Below are positions 7,860 to 16,767 of a stretch of DNA of 64,000 bases, in pieces (the first letter of the stretch is position 1; every line of letters begins with the position of its first letter). The notes under the pieces were generated by a model. That model worked only from the letters and a program-made list of their open reading frames with translations. It was not told the origin of the DNA and did not search any database. Location of the stretch: NCBI RefSeq assembly GCF_900105585.1, contig NZ_FNRT01000002.1, positions 3,224,001 to 3,288,000 of the forward strand. The letters are read 5' to 3'. Source of the stretch: Nocardioides exalbidus. GTDB lineage: Bacteria; Actinomycetota; Actinomycetes; Propionibacteriales; Nocardioidaceae. The translations under genes were made by a program, and so were the position numbers.

Positions 7860-8530
7860 ACGAAGCCCTCCTCGACGAGGACGCAGCCGCCCTCGGTGAT
7901 CACGTGCGCCTGGCCGGACCCGCCGACCACCCGGCACCAGCTCTCCACGACCAGCCGGTTGCGGTGCACGCTGGAGGAGAAGCCGCCGTACATGCCGGGG
8001 AAGGGGAACCACAGCGTCTGCAGGCGCTCCTCGCCGAGCACCTCCGTGGCGACGGGCCGGTACGCGACCGGGTCGAGGCTGCTCGTCCGCTCGCCGACCA
8101 GGGCGTCGAGGTGGCGGTCCCAGGCGTCGTACCTCCTTCGACCGGCGTCGGTCACGTCCGGCGTCGCGAGGGCATCGACGAGGTGCCCGTGTCCGCGCCG
8201 GCGGGCGAGGTCGACCGGGCGGTCGCCGTCGGCGGTGCGCAGGGAGCGCCAGGCGCCGTGCGCGAGGAGGCGCTCCACCACCTCGACGGGTGCGCCGAGC
8301 CACGCGGCCTGGTGGAGCGGGGCGAACCAGCTCGTGCCGCCGATGCGCCACTGGTTGGGACCGAGCCAGGGGCCGGACCCGACGAGCTGCAGGACCGTGT
8401 CCCACGCGCCGCCCTTCGCCGCGTCTGCGAGCCGGTGCGACCCGTCCACGACGGCGTCCTCGAGCACACCGGGATCGGTGACGCCGGGCCAGTCGTGGTT
8501 GCGCTGCTCCATGGCGTGATCAGACCACAT
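7856..8530 (-). CDS. ankyrin-repeat protein
   Basis: A 224-residue soluble protein. Ankyrin-type repeats occupy roughly residues 25-105 (FAPLHQAAWLGAPVEVVERL, then an RTADGDRPVDLARRRGH unit), followed by a C-terminal region with PFPGMYGGFSSSVHRNRLVVESWCRVVGGSG that looks like a separate beta-rich domain. ATG 8530 was chosen because GGAGGG lies four to five bases upstream; the internal ATG at 8512 has no such signal. It is coupled by a GTGA overlap to the ceramidase-domain gene. No enzymatic motif is seen, and a partner-binding role is inferred from the repeats. Confidence 0.75.
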   Translation of the reverse strand: MWSDHAMEQRNHDWPGVTDPGVLEDAVVDGSHRLADAAKGGAWDTVLQLVGSGPWLGPNQWRIGGTSWFAPLHQAAWLGAPVEVVERLLAHGAWRSLRTADGDRPVDLARRRGHGHLVDALATPDVTDAGRRRYDAWDRHLDALVGERTSSLDPVAYRPVATEVLGEERLQTLWFPFPGMYGGFSSSVHRNRLVVESWCRVVGGSGQAHVITEGGCVLVEEGFV

Positions 8531-8589
8531 CGGCCCTCCGGGTCGAGGAGACGACGGGCCCGACCACGCCACGGGCAGGCAGGGGTGCG

Positions 8590-10674
8590 TCAGCGGCTGC
8601 GCGTCACCTGGACGACGGTGGGGCGCGGGCCGGCGAACTGGCCGGCTCCGGGGGTGCCACCAGTCGGCACGAAGTCCGGGAAGCGCGACTGCGGCGCGTC
8701 CCACGAGCCGTCCTCGCCGGGGTGCTGGACGGCGACGAACACCGACTGGTCGCGGTCGTGGATGACCGGACCGCAGGTCTCCGCGCCGGACGGCACGGCG
8801 AGGAACTGCTGGACCCGACCGCGCTCCGGGCCCTCGACGGGCACCTTGAACAGGCCGTCGCTGAGCTTGATGGCGCTGGGCTGCCCGTCGGTGGAGATCC
8901 AGAGGTTGCCCTCGCTGTCGAACGCCACGTTGTCCGGGCACGAGATCGGCGAGACCGGTCCGGTCCAGCCGCCGAAGTAGGTGCCGGCCGAGGCCGCGTC
9001 GCCGCAGATCAGCAGCAGGCTCCACGTGAAGGTGTCCGCCGTGTGGTCGCCCCACGTGGGGCTGATCTCGACGATGTGGCCGTCCTTGTTGGCCGCGCGC
9101 GGGTTGGGCTCGGTCGGCCCCTCCTTGCCGACCTTGCCGCGGTCGGTGTTGTTGGTGCAGGCGACGTAGATCCGGCCGTTGTGGGTGCTCGGCTGGACGT
9201 CCTCGGGGCGGTCCATCCTGGTCGGCATCACGGAGTCGGCGGCCAGGCGCGTGTAGACGAGCACCTCCTCGAGCGTGAAGCCGGGGACCATCGACTGGCC
9301 GTCCTTCGTGAGCGGGATCCACTCGCCGGTGCCGTCGCTGATGCCGTCCTCGAGGCCGTCGCCAGTGAAGCGGGCCACCGACAGGTCGCCCTCGCTCAGC
9401 GGGGAGCGGCGGCTGCCGTGGCGGCGGTGCGCGTCCTTCCAGCCGCCAGGCCCGACACCAGGCCCGCCGCCGTGCACCCGGTCCTTCGACACGAAGCGGT
9501 AGAGGTAGTCGAAGCGCTCGTCGTCGCCCATGTAGGCGACCACGCGGCCGTCGCGGTTGACGATGACGTTGGCGCCCTCGTGCTTGAAGCGGCCCATCGC
9601 CGTGTGCTTCACCGGGGTCGAGCGCGGGTCGGACGGGTCGATCTCGACGATCCAGCCGAACCGGTTCGGCTCGTTGCGGTAGTCGGCGGTCGTGGCGTCC
9701 CACCGGGGGTCGACCGAGCGCCAGTTGCGGGTGTCCTGCGTCGCGGCGAGGCCGTAGCGGGCCTCCTTCGGGTCGGTGCCGGTGGCGCGGAAGTACTGGT
9801 TGAAGTTCTCCTCGCCCGACAGCACCGTGCCCCACGGCGTCGTACCACCGGAGCAGTTGTTCATGGTGCCGCGCACGGTGCGGCCGGTCGGGTCCTCGGC
9901 CGTCTTGAGCAGGTCGGAGCCGGCGGCCGGGCCGTCGAGGACGAAGGGCGTGTCGAGGGTGATCCGGCGGTTGAGGCGGGCACCGGGGACGTAGGTCCAC
10001 TTCTCCCCGCGGCGGCGGCGCTTCAGCTCGACGACCGACATGCCGTGGGCGGCCCAGGCCGTGCGGATCACGGTCTCCGGGTCGGTGCCGGGCGGGAACA
10101 TGATGTTCTCGTTGGTGTACTCGTGGTTGCACACCAGGAGCGCGCTGGTGCCCGAGCGGTTCGTCTCGATGATGTCGAGGTAGTCGTTGTTGTAGCCGAA
10201 CTGGCCGGCCTGCGCCTCGGGCGTCTGGCGCATCCCGTCGAAGGCGGGCGCACCCCGCAGGATCGGGTCGCCCCACCGCAGGATCGGGTCCCAGCGGTAG
10301 CCGGCGGGCACCGTCACGGTGTCGACCGTCGTGGCAGCGGGCGCGATCGCGGTGAAGGCCAGGTCGCCGTGGTGCGGACCGGGGCCGTGGCCGCCGCCGT
10401 GCCCACCGCCGTGCCCGCCGTGCCCGCCGCCGGGCTTCGCGGCCGCGGGCAGGGCGGGTACGGCGGTCAGCGCGGCCGCTGCGACACCGGTGCCGACGAC
10501 GGTCCGACGGCTCAGGGCCTGGGTGGCGACGTCACGGAAGTAGGAGGTCTCGGTGGTGTTCGGCGCGGCGACGAAGCAGGCGTCGCCGCAGCGGAGGTGG
10601 CAGGTGACGGCGCTGCGGTTGCCGTGGGTGCGCCCGGCCATCGGGAGCAGCGGAAGACTCGTGCGAGAGGTCAT
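8590..10674 (-). CDS. phoX: PhoX-family secreted alkaline phosphatase
   Basis: A 694-residue exported phosphatase of the PhoX (DUF839) family, which releases phosphate from organic esters outside the cell using Ca and Fe cofactors. The N-terminus carries LSRRTVVGTGVAAAALTAVP (residues 54-73), a twin-arginine signal placed unusually far in, as is common in actinobacterial PhoX. After it comes a Gly/His tract (residues about 81-103). Family landmarks such as LVCNHEYTNE, GTMNNCSGGTTPWGTVLSGE and YRFVSKD are present. ATG 10674 was chosen from the characteristic PhoX N-terminus (LPLLPMAGRTHGNRS); the ribosome-binding signal is weak. It lies downstream of two other secreted phosphodiester or phosphomonoester enzymes on the same strand. 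Confidence 0.9.
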   Translation of the reverse strand: MTSRTSLPLLPMAGRTHGNRSAVTCHLRCGDACFVAAPNTTETSYFRDVATQALSRRTVVGTGVAAAALTAVPALPAAAKPGGGHGGHGGGHGGGHGPGPHHGDLAFTAIAPAATTVDTVTVPAGYRWDPILRWGDPILRGAPAFDGMRQTPEAQAGQFGYNNDYLDIIETNRSGTSALLVCNHEYTNENIMFPPGTDPETVIRTAWAAHGMSVVELKRRRRGEKWTYVPGARLNRRITLDTPFVLDGPAAGSDLLKTAEDPTGRTVRGTMNNCSGGTTPWGTVLSGEENFNQYFRATGTDPKEARYGLAATQDTRNWRSVDPRWDATTADYRNEPNRFGWIVEIDPSDPRSTPVKHTAMGRFKHEGANVIVNRDGRVVAYMGDDERFDYLYRFVSKDRVHGGGPGVGPGGWKDAHRRHGSRRSPLSEGDLSVARFTGDGLEDGISDGTGEWIPLTKDGQSMVPGFTLEEVLVYTRLAADSVMPTRMDRPEDVQPSTHNGRIYVACTNNTDRGKVGKEGPTEPNPRAANKDGHIVEISPTWGDHTADTFTWSLLLICGDAASAGTYFGGWTGPVSPISCPDNVAFDSEGNLWISTDGQPSAIKLSDGLFKVPVEGPERGRVQQFLAVPSGAETCGPVIHDRDQSVFVAVQHPGEDGSWDAPQSRFPDFVPTGGTPGAGQFAGPRPTVVQVTRSR

Positions 10675-10749
10675 GTCTGGGGGACTTTCTCGAGACGGGA
10701 TGTGACCCCCCGACACTCGTGAACCGCCGGCTCGCGCCGGAAGCGCGAC

Positions 10750-10781
10750 GATGGACGGCCGGTGAACACCGGCCGTCCATC
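10750..10781. terminator. 15-bp perfect inverted repeat after the EEP-family gene
   Basis: GATGGACGGCCGGTG at 10750-10764 pairs perfectly with 10767-10781, separated by two bases (the terminal pairs would open as a loop). It begins 20 bases past the stop of the minus-strand nuclease/phosphatase gene and about 75 bases before the phoX start, so it likely terminates the upstream GDPD-EEP transcript. Confidence 0.7.
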
Positions 10782-10800
10782 TCCCGAAGTCGCTGCGGGA

Positions 10801-12072
10801 TCAGCGCCGGTGTGGGTGCCCGTGGGACCGCGACAGCTGCACGTCGATCCAGACGAGCCGGTGGTCGCTCGCCGGGAACGGGTAGGTCCCGACGAGGCGG
10901 AACAGCGGGTCGGTCGACTCGGGCCAGAAGACGCCCGCGTCGGTGATGCGGGTCGCGCGGTCCGGGAGCACGTAGTCGGCCCGGATGTTGCCCGGCGGCT
11001 CGGCGAAGTCCGCCGTGTCGAGCGCCGGGTCGCCGAGGTGGGTCAGGTTGACCCCGCCGTCGCGCTCGCTCGCCTCGACCGCGCCGTCGCTCGTGGGCGT
11101 GACGCGGGTGTTGATCGCCGGGTTGTCGAGCAGCTGCTGGGCGGACCCGGCCAGCGAGTCGCCGTCGAGCGGGTCGGAGTTCTGGTCGCCGGCGATCACG
11201 AACGAGCTGCCCCGGCGCAGGCCGCCGCGCTCGCCCTCGTCGTCGTACAGGTAGTCGGCGCGGTCGCGCACGTAGTCCGCCCACAGCCGGATCTCGTCGC
11301 GGTTGCGCAGCCCGTTGCGGTCCTCGGGACCGTCGAACACCGGCGGCGTCGGGTGCGAGACCAGGAAGTGCACGGTCTCGCGGCCGATGCGGATCGGCAC
11401 GTCCCAGTGCGACTTCGACGACAGGCGTACGACGTCGAGCTCGGCGGGGGAGTACCAGTCCGCAGGGGCGGGCGTGGCCGGGTCGTCGGGCAGCTTCGCA
11501 CCCGGCATGTCCTTCCAGAGGAAGTTCTGGAAGGTCCGGACCTCGTCGGTGTCGATCGGGAACTTCGAGTAGACGACCATGCCGTACTGGCCGGGGAACT
11601 CGCCGAAGCCGAAGGCGTCGTTGCCACCGCCGACGGAGCCGTTGTTGTCGAGGTCGAACCCGCTCGGCACACCGGTGTTGACCGGCGCGACGTAGTAGTA
11701 CGGGTAGTCGACCGGGGCCGCGCCGTTGTGGCCGACCTCGAGGTAGTTCTCGCGGAACAGCTCGGCCGCCTCGCCGTCGGCGACGTAGTCGAACTCGTTG
11801 ACCAGCAGCACGTCCGGGTCGGTGCGCTGGATGGTCTCCGCGACCGCAGCGGCCTGGGCGTTGCCGGGCGTCGACAGGTCGCTCACCAGGGCGCCTGCCG
11901 TCGCGCGGTTGAGGGAGGCGTTGAAGGTCGAGAAGCGGACGTCGCCCTTCGGGCCGTGCCCGCCGCCGTGCCCGCCGCCGTGTCCGTGGCCGCCGCCGGC
12001 CGCGGCGGGGGAGACGAGGGCGAGCGTGGCGACCGCGGCCACCGCCAGCGATCGAGTGGGTCGAGATGTCAT
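10801..12072 (-). CDS. secreted endonuclease/exonuclease/phosphatase family protein
   Basis: A 423-residue exported Mg-dependent hydrolase of the EEP superfamily (nucleases, sphingomyelinases, inositol phosphatases). A Sec-type signal peptide (residues 1-25, ending PAAA) is followed by a His/Gly tract at about 26-41. The catalytic landmarks are readable: STFNASLNR, the metal-binding Glu in DVLLVNEFDYV, VSHPTPP, the GDQNSDP motif and a final ASDHRLVWIDV with the Asp-His pair. The start at 12072 has GGAAGG eight bases upstream. It lies 53 bases after the phytase-like/GDPD gene and probably shares its transcript, suggesting extracellular phosphate-ester or DNA scavenging. Confidence 0.85.
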   Translation of the reverse strand: MTSRPTRSLAVAAVATLALVSPAAAGGGHGHGGGHGGGHGPKGDVRFSTFNASLNRATAGALVSDLSTPGNAQAAAVAETIQRTDPDVLLVNEFDYVADGEAAELFRENYLEVGHNGAAPVDYPYYYVAPVNTGVPSGFDLDNNGSVGGGNDAFGFGEFPGQYGMVVYSKFPIDTDEVRTFQNFLWKDMPGAKLPDDPATPAPADWYSPAELDVVRLSSKSHWDVPIRIGRETVHFLVSHPTPPVFDGPEDRNGLRNRDEIRLWADYVRDRADYLYDDEGERGGLRRGSSFVIAGDQNSDPLDGDSLAGSAQQLLDNPAINTRVTPTSDGAVEASERDGGVNLTHLGDPALDTADFAEPPGNIRADYVLPDRATRITDAGVFWPESTDPLFRLVGTYPFPASDHRLVWIDVQLSRSHGHPHRR

Positions 12073-12125
12073 GGCAGATGCCTTCCGAGAGATCCGAGAG
12101 TGGAGCGGTGCCAACCTACGACGGC

Positions 12126-14408
12126 TCAGCCGCGCCACCCGTCGGCGACCTGGGCGCCGATGTCGGGGTTGTCGGTGAAGAAGTCGTCCATGCCGGCCGC
12201 GAGGAAGGTGCGGATCTCGCCGGCGAGGTCGCCGACACCGGCCGGGTCGGCGGAGGAACGGAGCTCGAGCGGGAGGAACGAGTTCTCGCGGCGGAAGGTC
12301 CAGCCGGTGACCGTGAGCCCGGCCCTGTGGGCGTTGCGGATCGCGTCCGTCGGCTCGGCGAGGCTGCCGTCCGGGTTGCGGGGGATCATCCGGTCCTTGC
12401 AGAGCCCCGCGCTGTCGGCGTACCTCGCGACGTCGCGCATGCCCTTCCGGGTCACCAGGTCGGCGTACGTCACGCCGGTGCCGGCCTTGACCTGGTCGTA
12501 GGGTGCGCCGGAGCAGTCGACGAGCTGGACCAGGTCGAAGCGGGTCATCCGCGAGAGGCGCTGCAGGTTGCCGACCTCGAAGCTCTGGATCACGACGGGC
12601 GTGTCACCGGGGCGTACGCCGTTGCGGGCGAAGGCGTCGAGCAGCGGCTGCTCCGCGGGCAGGCCGGCGTCGGCGAGGTAGGTGCTGTGCTTGATCTCGG
12701 GGATCACGCCGATCGGCTCGCCGTCGCAGGTCTCGGTACGGCGCGCGAAGGCGAGGACCTCGTCGATGGTCGGGACCTGGTAGAGGCCGTCGTAGGTCCT
12801 GCTCTCCGCGCGCTGGAGCGGGAGCCGCTCGATCGCGCGGAGCGTCTTGAGCTCGGCGAGGGTGAAGTCCTCGACGAACCAGCCGGTGACCGCGCGGCCG
12901 TCGACCTGCTTGGTGGTCCTGCGGCCGGCGAACTCGGGGCGCGAGGCGACGTCCGTGGTGCCGCCGATCTCCGGCTCGTGGCGGTCGACGAGCACGCCGT
13001 CCCGGGTCATCACCAGGTCGGGCTCGACGAAGTCCGCGCACTGGCGGGCGGCGAGCTCGTAGGCGGCGATGGTGTGCTCGGGGCGGTAGCCGGAGGCGCC
13101 GCGGTGGGCGAAGACGGTCGGGCCGCCGGTCCGTACGCGCTCACGGCGCATCTCGACGTGGATGATCTCGATGTCGTCGGGCTCGCCGTCGACGCGGGCG
13201 TCGTCACCGGGGAAGTTGTTGTCGTTGGTGAAGACGAAGCTGCCGTCGCGGAGCTGGACGACCGTCTCGTCGGAGACGAAGGGGAACGAGAAGGGGTCAC
13301 CGGTGCCGTAGCCACCGCCCTCGCCGATGCTGTCGGGGTTGGCGATCTCCAGCAGGTCGAGGACGGGCTCGGCGACGAGGTGCCCGCCGGGCTCGGTCTT
13401 GCGGAGGTCGACCTCCACGATGCGCTTCGTGACGGCCTGGGTGCCACCGAAGTTGTCGCGCTCGAGGACGAGCATCTCGTCGCGGCCGGTCATGAAGGCG
13501 TCACCGACGAGGTTCGCGGCCTCGACCGTGCGGTAGGCCCACTTCCTGCCGGTGTAGCGCATGGTCCGGGTGTCGAGCTGGTGGATCCAGCGCACGCGCT
13601 GGTCGGCCTCCGCGACGAGCGCGCCCTCGAGGACCGGGTAGGCGTAGCGGGAGCCGTCGTACGCCGTCGCCTCGAAGCCCTTGCTGGCCGGGAGGGTCGG
13701 CTGGGCGCTGCCGAGGAAGGGGTTCTGGGGTGACTGGACGCCGGGGAGCGGCACGGGCGCGCTGAGCAGGACGCCGTCTGTGTCGAAGTGGAGGAGGAAC
13801 GGGCCGAACTCCTCACCGACCAGGAAGCTGCCGTCGCGCAGCCGGACGACCGACTCGATGTCGAAGTCGGCGCCGGTCAGCAGCCGCTCGTCCGTGGTCT
13901 CGTTGACGATCGGGAAGCCGGCCCGGTGGTCGGGGTCGCTGAACGAGATGAACTCGGGCAGGTCGACCGAGCCGTCCCCGCCGTCCTCACCCTCGAAGTC
14001 GGGCTCGACGAGATACATCCGCAGCAGGAAGTCGGCCGAGTTGGTCTTGGCGCCGAAGCCGTTGTCAGGCATCGCCCAGAACGTGCCGTCGCCGTTGTCG
14101 AGCATCGCGGAGAAGCCGGGGATGACCTGGCCCGGGAACGGGCCCTGACGTCCGTTGGCCGGCGTCATCTGCGCGCCGGACGGCGGGCCCTCGGCGAGGT
14201 GGTCGGCGTCGATCGTGGCCCGGCCGACCAGGGTCGGGGTGTCGACCCAGCGGGTCGTCCCTCCGTGGTGGCCGCCGCCGTGGTGGTGGTCGTCGTGACC
14301 GCCTCGGCCGGAGGCGCTGCCGGGGGCGGCGACGAGGAGCGAGGTGGCGAGGGCGGCGACGGTGGCGAGCGAGAGGGCGGTGGCCGTACGTCGAGCGGGC
14401 AGGCGCAT
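12126..14408 (-). CDS. secreted phytase-like / glycerophosphodiester phosphodiesterase fusion
   Basis: A 760-residue exported two-domain enzyme. Residues 1-34 form a signal peptide and 35-50 a His/Gly/Asp tract. Residues about 51-425 match the esterase-like-activity-of-phytase domain (for example GFSAMLDNGDGTFWAMPDNG and GTGDPFSFPFVSDE). Residues about 431-755 are a GDPD TIM barrel with the catalytic HRGASG (435-440), GluHis at 444-445, EPDLVMTRDG (462-471) and the RHE motif at 476-478. GDPD cleaves glycerophosphodiesters to glycerol-3-phosphate and alcohol; the phytase-like domain may act on a second phosphate ester. A PHO-box-like repeat lies about 80 bases upstream. It heads a probable two-gene transcript with the EEP enzyme. 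Confidence 0.86.
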   Translation of the reverse strand: MRLPARRTATALSLATVAALATSLLVAAPGSASGRGGHDDHHHGGGHHGGTTRWVDTPTLVGRATIDADHLAEGPPSGAQMTPANGRQGPFPGQVIPGFSAMLDNGDGTFWAMPDNGFGAKTNSADFLLRMYLVEPDFEGEDGGDGSVDLPEFISFSDPDHRAGFPIVNETTDERLLTGADFDIESVVRLRDGSFLVGEEFGPFLLHFDTDGVLLSAPVPLPGVQSPQNPFLGSAQPTLPASKGFEATAYDGSRYAYPVLEGALVAEADQRVRWIHQLDTRTMRYTGRKWAYRTVEAANLVGDAFMTGRDEMLVLERDNFGGTQAVTKRIVEVDLRKTEPGGHLVAEPVLDLLEIANPDSIGEGGGYGTGDPFSFPFVSDETVVQLRDGSFVFTNDNNFPGDDARVDGEPDDIEIIHVEMRRERVRTGGPTVFAHRGASGYRPEHTIAAYELAARQCADFVEPDLVMTRDGVLVDRHEPEIGGTTDVASRPEFAGRRTTKQVDGRAVTGWFVEDFTLAELKTLRAIERLPLQRAESRTYDGLYQVPTIDEVLAFARRTETCDGEPIGVIPEIKHSTYLADAGLPAEQPLLDAFARNGVRPGDTPVVIQSFEVGNLQRLSRMTRFDLVQLVDCSGAPYDQVKAGTGVTYADLVTRKGMRDVARYADSAGLCKDRMIPRNPDGSLAEPTDAIRNAHRAGLTVTGWTFRRENSFLPLELRSSADPAGVGDLAGEIRTFLAAGMDDFFTDNPDIGAQVADGWRG

Positions 14409-14488
14409 GGGGGTGGTCCTTCGGGTCCGAGTTCCGTGGGAGGCGGCTCCACTCTGGTACGCCGCCGCCGGGACATGAGCGGCCTGCA

Positions 14489-14506
14489 GGTGCACATCGG
14501 GTGAAC
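14489..14506 (-). promoter_or_regulatory. PHO-box-like direct repeat (PhoP site)
   Basis: Reading toward the phytase-like/GDPD gene, GTTCACC is followed by four bases and then GTGCACC. The Streptomyces PHO box is built from 11-base direct repeats beginning GTTCACC, so the spacing (7+4+7) and 13 of 14 core bases fit. It is about 80 bases upstream of the ATG at 14408, a sensible position for PhoP activation. The divergent grpB-like gene starts 60 bases away on the other side. Confidence 0.6.
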
Positions 14507-14565
14507 TGCTCCGCACGACCCGTGGACGCACGGATGCGACGAGGAGCAGTGGGAGGATCGGCAGC

Positions 14566-15144
14566 GTGTCCGTTGAGAGGAAGCCCCGCCGGCCCGACGT
14601 CACCACGGCCGAGATCGTCGGCGGAGTGGTGAAGCGCGAGCTGTTCCTGACCGACCACGACCCTCGGTGGGCCGAGGCCTACGCCGAGCACGAGCGCCGC
14701 ATCCGCGCGGCGCTGGGACCAGCCGCGGTCCAGGTCGAGCACATCGGATCGACCTCGGTGCCGGGGCTCGCGGCCAAGCCGATCATCGACGTCCTGGTCA
14801 CCGTCGCCGACATCACTGCCGAGGAGGACTACCTCGACCAGCTGGTCGCCGCCGGCTACGACCTGCGGGTCCGCGAGCCGGGCCATCGCCTGGTGCGCAC
14901 GCCCGAGCTCGATGCCCACATCCACGTGATGGAGGTCGGCGACCCGCTCGCCGAGGACTACCTGCTGTTCCGCGACCGCCTGCGGACCGACGACGCCGAC
15001 CGCGCGCTGTACGAGCGCACGAAACGCGCGCTCCTCGAGCAGGACTGGGCCGACATGAACGCCTACGCCGATGCGAAGACCGAGGTCGTCACCGCGATCA
15101 AGGAACGGGCCCGGGCGGCCGTGAGCGAGGCTGCGGGCCGCTGA
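14566..15144 (+). CDS. GrpB family protein (nucleotidyltransferase fold)
   Basis: A 192-residue protein of the GrpB/UPF0157 family, which has a nucleotidyltransferase-like fold. The conserved VEHIGSTSVPGLAAKPIIDV block (residues 59-78) contains the Gly-Ser and Asp residues expected of the active site, and HIHVMEVGDPLAEDYLLFRD follows near 122-141. It starts with GTG and is divergent from the phytase-like/GDPD gene across 157 bases. Members are often encoded alone, and some are fused to dephospho-CoA kinase. The substrate is unknown. Confidence 0.85.
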   Translation: MSVERKPRRPDVTTAEIVGGVVKRELFLTDHDPRWAEAYAEHERRIRAALGPAAVQVEHIGSTSVPGLAAKPIIDVLVTVADITAEEDYLDQLVAAGYDLRVREPGHRLVRTPELDAHIHVMEVGDPLAEDYLLFRDRLRTDDADRALYERTKRALLEQDWADMNAYADAKTEVVTAIKERARAAVSEAAGR

Positions 15145-15162
15145 TCCAGGGCTCGCAGGGCG

Positions 15163-15573
15163 TCAGCCGATCTCAGCCTCCACCGCGCGCACGAGGTCGC
15201 GGATGGACTCAGGCTGCAGGCTCCCGTCGTCCAGTGAGTCCATCGACAGCCACTGTGGCGCATAGTCGTTCGTCGTGGTCCGGGTCGATGCTTCTGGACC
15301 CCCGAGGGTCATGGGGCCCGGTTCGACGGCGACCAGGAAGTAGTGGGCGCGTCGGTCGTGGTGCTCGATCGTCCACAGGGGTCGGCTCACCGTCCCCATG
15401 AGACCGGTCTCCTCGGCGAGCTCGCGCAGCACGGCGACCTCCGGTGGTTCGCCCGGCTCCACTCCTCCGCCGGGCAGCACGCAGTAGGCCCGTCCTTCCT
15501 TCTGGCGCGCGATGACGAGCACCTGGCCGTCGTGCAGGGCGACGGCGACCGCCCGGTCCGGCGCGTGGCTCAT
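15163..15573 (-). CDS. NUDIX hydrolase
   Basis: A 136-residue Mg-dependent pyrophosphohydrolase of nucleoside diphosphates linked to another moiety. The complete Nudix box is visible at about residues 36-58: it begins GGVEPGEPPEV and ends RELAEETGL, including the two metal-binding Glu of the REx2EE pattern. The rest is the usual small alpha/beta/alpha fold, with no extra domain that would reveal substrate. It is convergent with the GrpB gene, only 18 bases apart. Confidence 0.86.
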   Translation of the reverse strand: MSHAPDRAVAVALHDGQVLVIARQKEGRAYCVLPGGGVEPGEPPEVAVLRELAEETGLMGTVSRPLWTIEHHDRRAHYFLVAVEPGPMTLGGPEASTRTTTNDYAPQWLSMDSLDDGSLQPESIRDLVRAVEAEIG

Positions 15574-15695
15574 GTCCTCAACGTAGGTCGAGGCCCGCCC
15601 TTTGGCGCCGCTACCTCATGGCCAAGGCCACCAACGAACGTCAGGCGACCACGGCATGATTGCTCTCCACGACAGGTAGACAGCCCGGGGGGACC

Positions 15696-16766
15696 GTGAC
15701 CGACCAATCCCAACCGATCGACTTCGAGAAGATGATGTGCGAGCTCGAGCGTTCGGGGCGCGAGCGACGTCAGATCGAGGCGCAGCGGCCGAGCGCCGAG
15801 GCGATAGGCACACTCTTGGCTGAGGTCATCCCGATCTCACGGGAACTGTTCGACGCGTACCGACGACTGCGCTTCCTCAGCGATGGCTTGGACCCCGATA
15901 AGGAGTACGGCATCCGAGCCGCACCTACGTCACTCGCGGAAGCCGACCGCGAGTGGTTGGGGCAGCACATGTCGTTCGATGTCCCGCTCGATTCGCTGGG
16001 CCAGCCTGTCAACTATCGAGCGCACCAGCTCGTTGACCCCGTCCAGTGCAGCCTCGACTTCGTGCAAAGGTTCGTGCGCGCGACGATGGACCACCTCGAA
16101 TCGCTTGCTCATCTCGTCCGGGACGACGTCGGGTTCCGGTCAACGGCTGTCCTCAGCCGGGCTGCCCTCGAGGCAGCTGCTGCTGCCTGCTGGCTCATGG
16201 CACCTGAGGCGCCATCCGCCGAGCGCGTGCGGAGGTTGTGGAACCTTCAGCTCGAGCTCCTCACGGAAGACGTCCGGCGCAAACCACAAGACTCAGATGA
16301 CGCCCGCGTTCAGCGTGACGAGATTTTGACTGCGGCCGAAGGCGCCGGCTTCCAGGTCCGTCGCGTCAGGCTCACCGAGCGGATGCGTATGCCGAAGGTC
16401 CTAGCCGAGGACGGTGAGGCCCGGACCAACACCTCCGACATCATCGAAGCCGTCCTCACGGTCGACCTCGGCAGGTCTATGTGGCACGGCTTGTCGGACG
16501 TCGCGCACTCGAAGACGTCAGGCCTGATGTACCTGGACGAGTTCTCCTCACGTGACCGCCAGATCCCAGCCATGAGGACCGAGTCCATTGCCTTCCACGC
16601 GATGCCCGCTCTGCTTGCCTTCACTGCCTTAGGCGATCACCTAGAGCAGTACCTCGGATGGGACGACCTGTCCTGGTCAGAGGTCCTCGAGAAGGTCCTG
16701 GCACTGTGGCACGCCGCCCACGGCGGCTCTGACGACGTCATCCGCAAACGTCTCGGCCTGTCGTGA
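15696..16766 (+). CDS. orphan protein of unknown function, lower GC
   Basis: A 356-residue, mostly helical soluble protein. I do not recognise a family. The middle (residues about 115-190) has an alternating hydrophobic helix set (VRATMDHLESLAHLVRDD, SRAALEAAAAACWLM) and the end has DHLEQYLGWDDLSWSEVLEKV. The GTG at 15696 was chosen because GGGGGGA lies just upstream and the preceding frame is non-coding in character. Codon use is visibly richer in A/T at third positions than the neighbours (for instance ATA, CCA, AAG-TTC runs), suggesting acquisition by transfer. It is followed by a strong hairpin and then by the first DUF222-HNH element, a setting typical of mobile or accessory DNA. Confidence 0.6.
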   Translation: MTDQSQPIDFEKMMCELERSGRERRQIEAQRPSAEAIGTLLAEVIPISRELFDAYRRLRFLSDGLDPDKEYGIRAAPTSLAEADREWLGQHMSFDVPLDSLGQPVNYRAHQLVDPVQCSLDFVQRFVRATMDHLESLAHLVRDDVGFRSTAVLSRAALEAAAAACWLMAPEAPSAERVRRLWNLQLELLTEDVRRKPQDSDDARVQRDEILTAAEGAGFQVRRVRLTERMRMPKVLAEDGEARTNTSDIIEAVLTVDLGRSMWHGLSDVAHSKTSGLMYLDEFSSRDRQIPAMRTESIAFHAMPALLAFTALGDHLEQYLGWDDLSWSEVLEKVLALWHAAHGGSDDVIRKRLGLS

Positions 16767-16767
16767 T

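Noticed and set aside
10750..10781. GGTGAAC within the hairpin after the EEP gene read as a PHO box for phoX
   Set aside because: The heptamer occurs once, as part of a palindromic terminator stem, without the second repeat at 11-base spacing.
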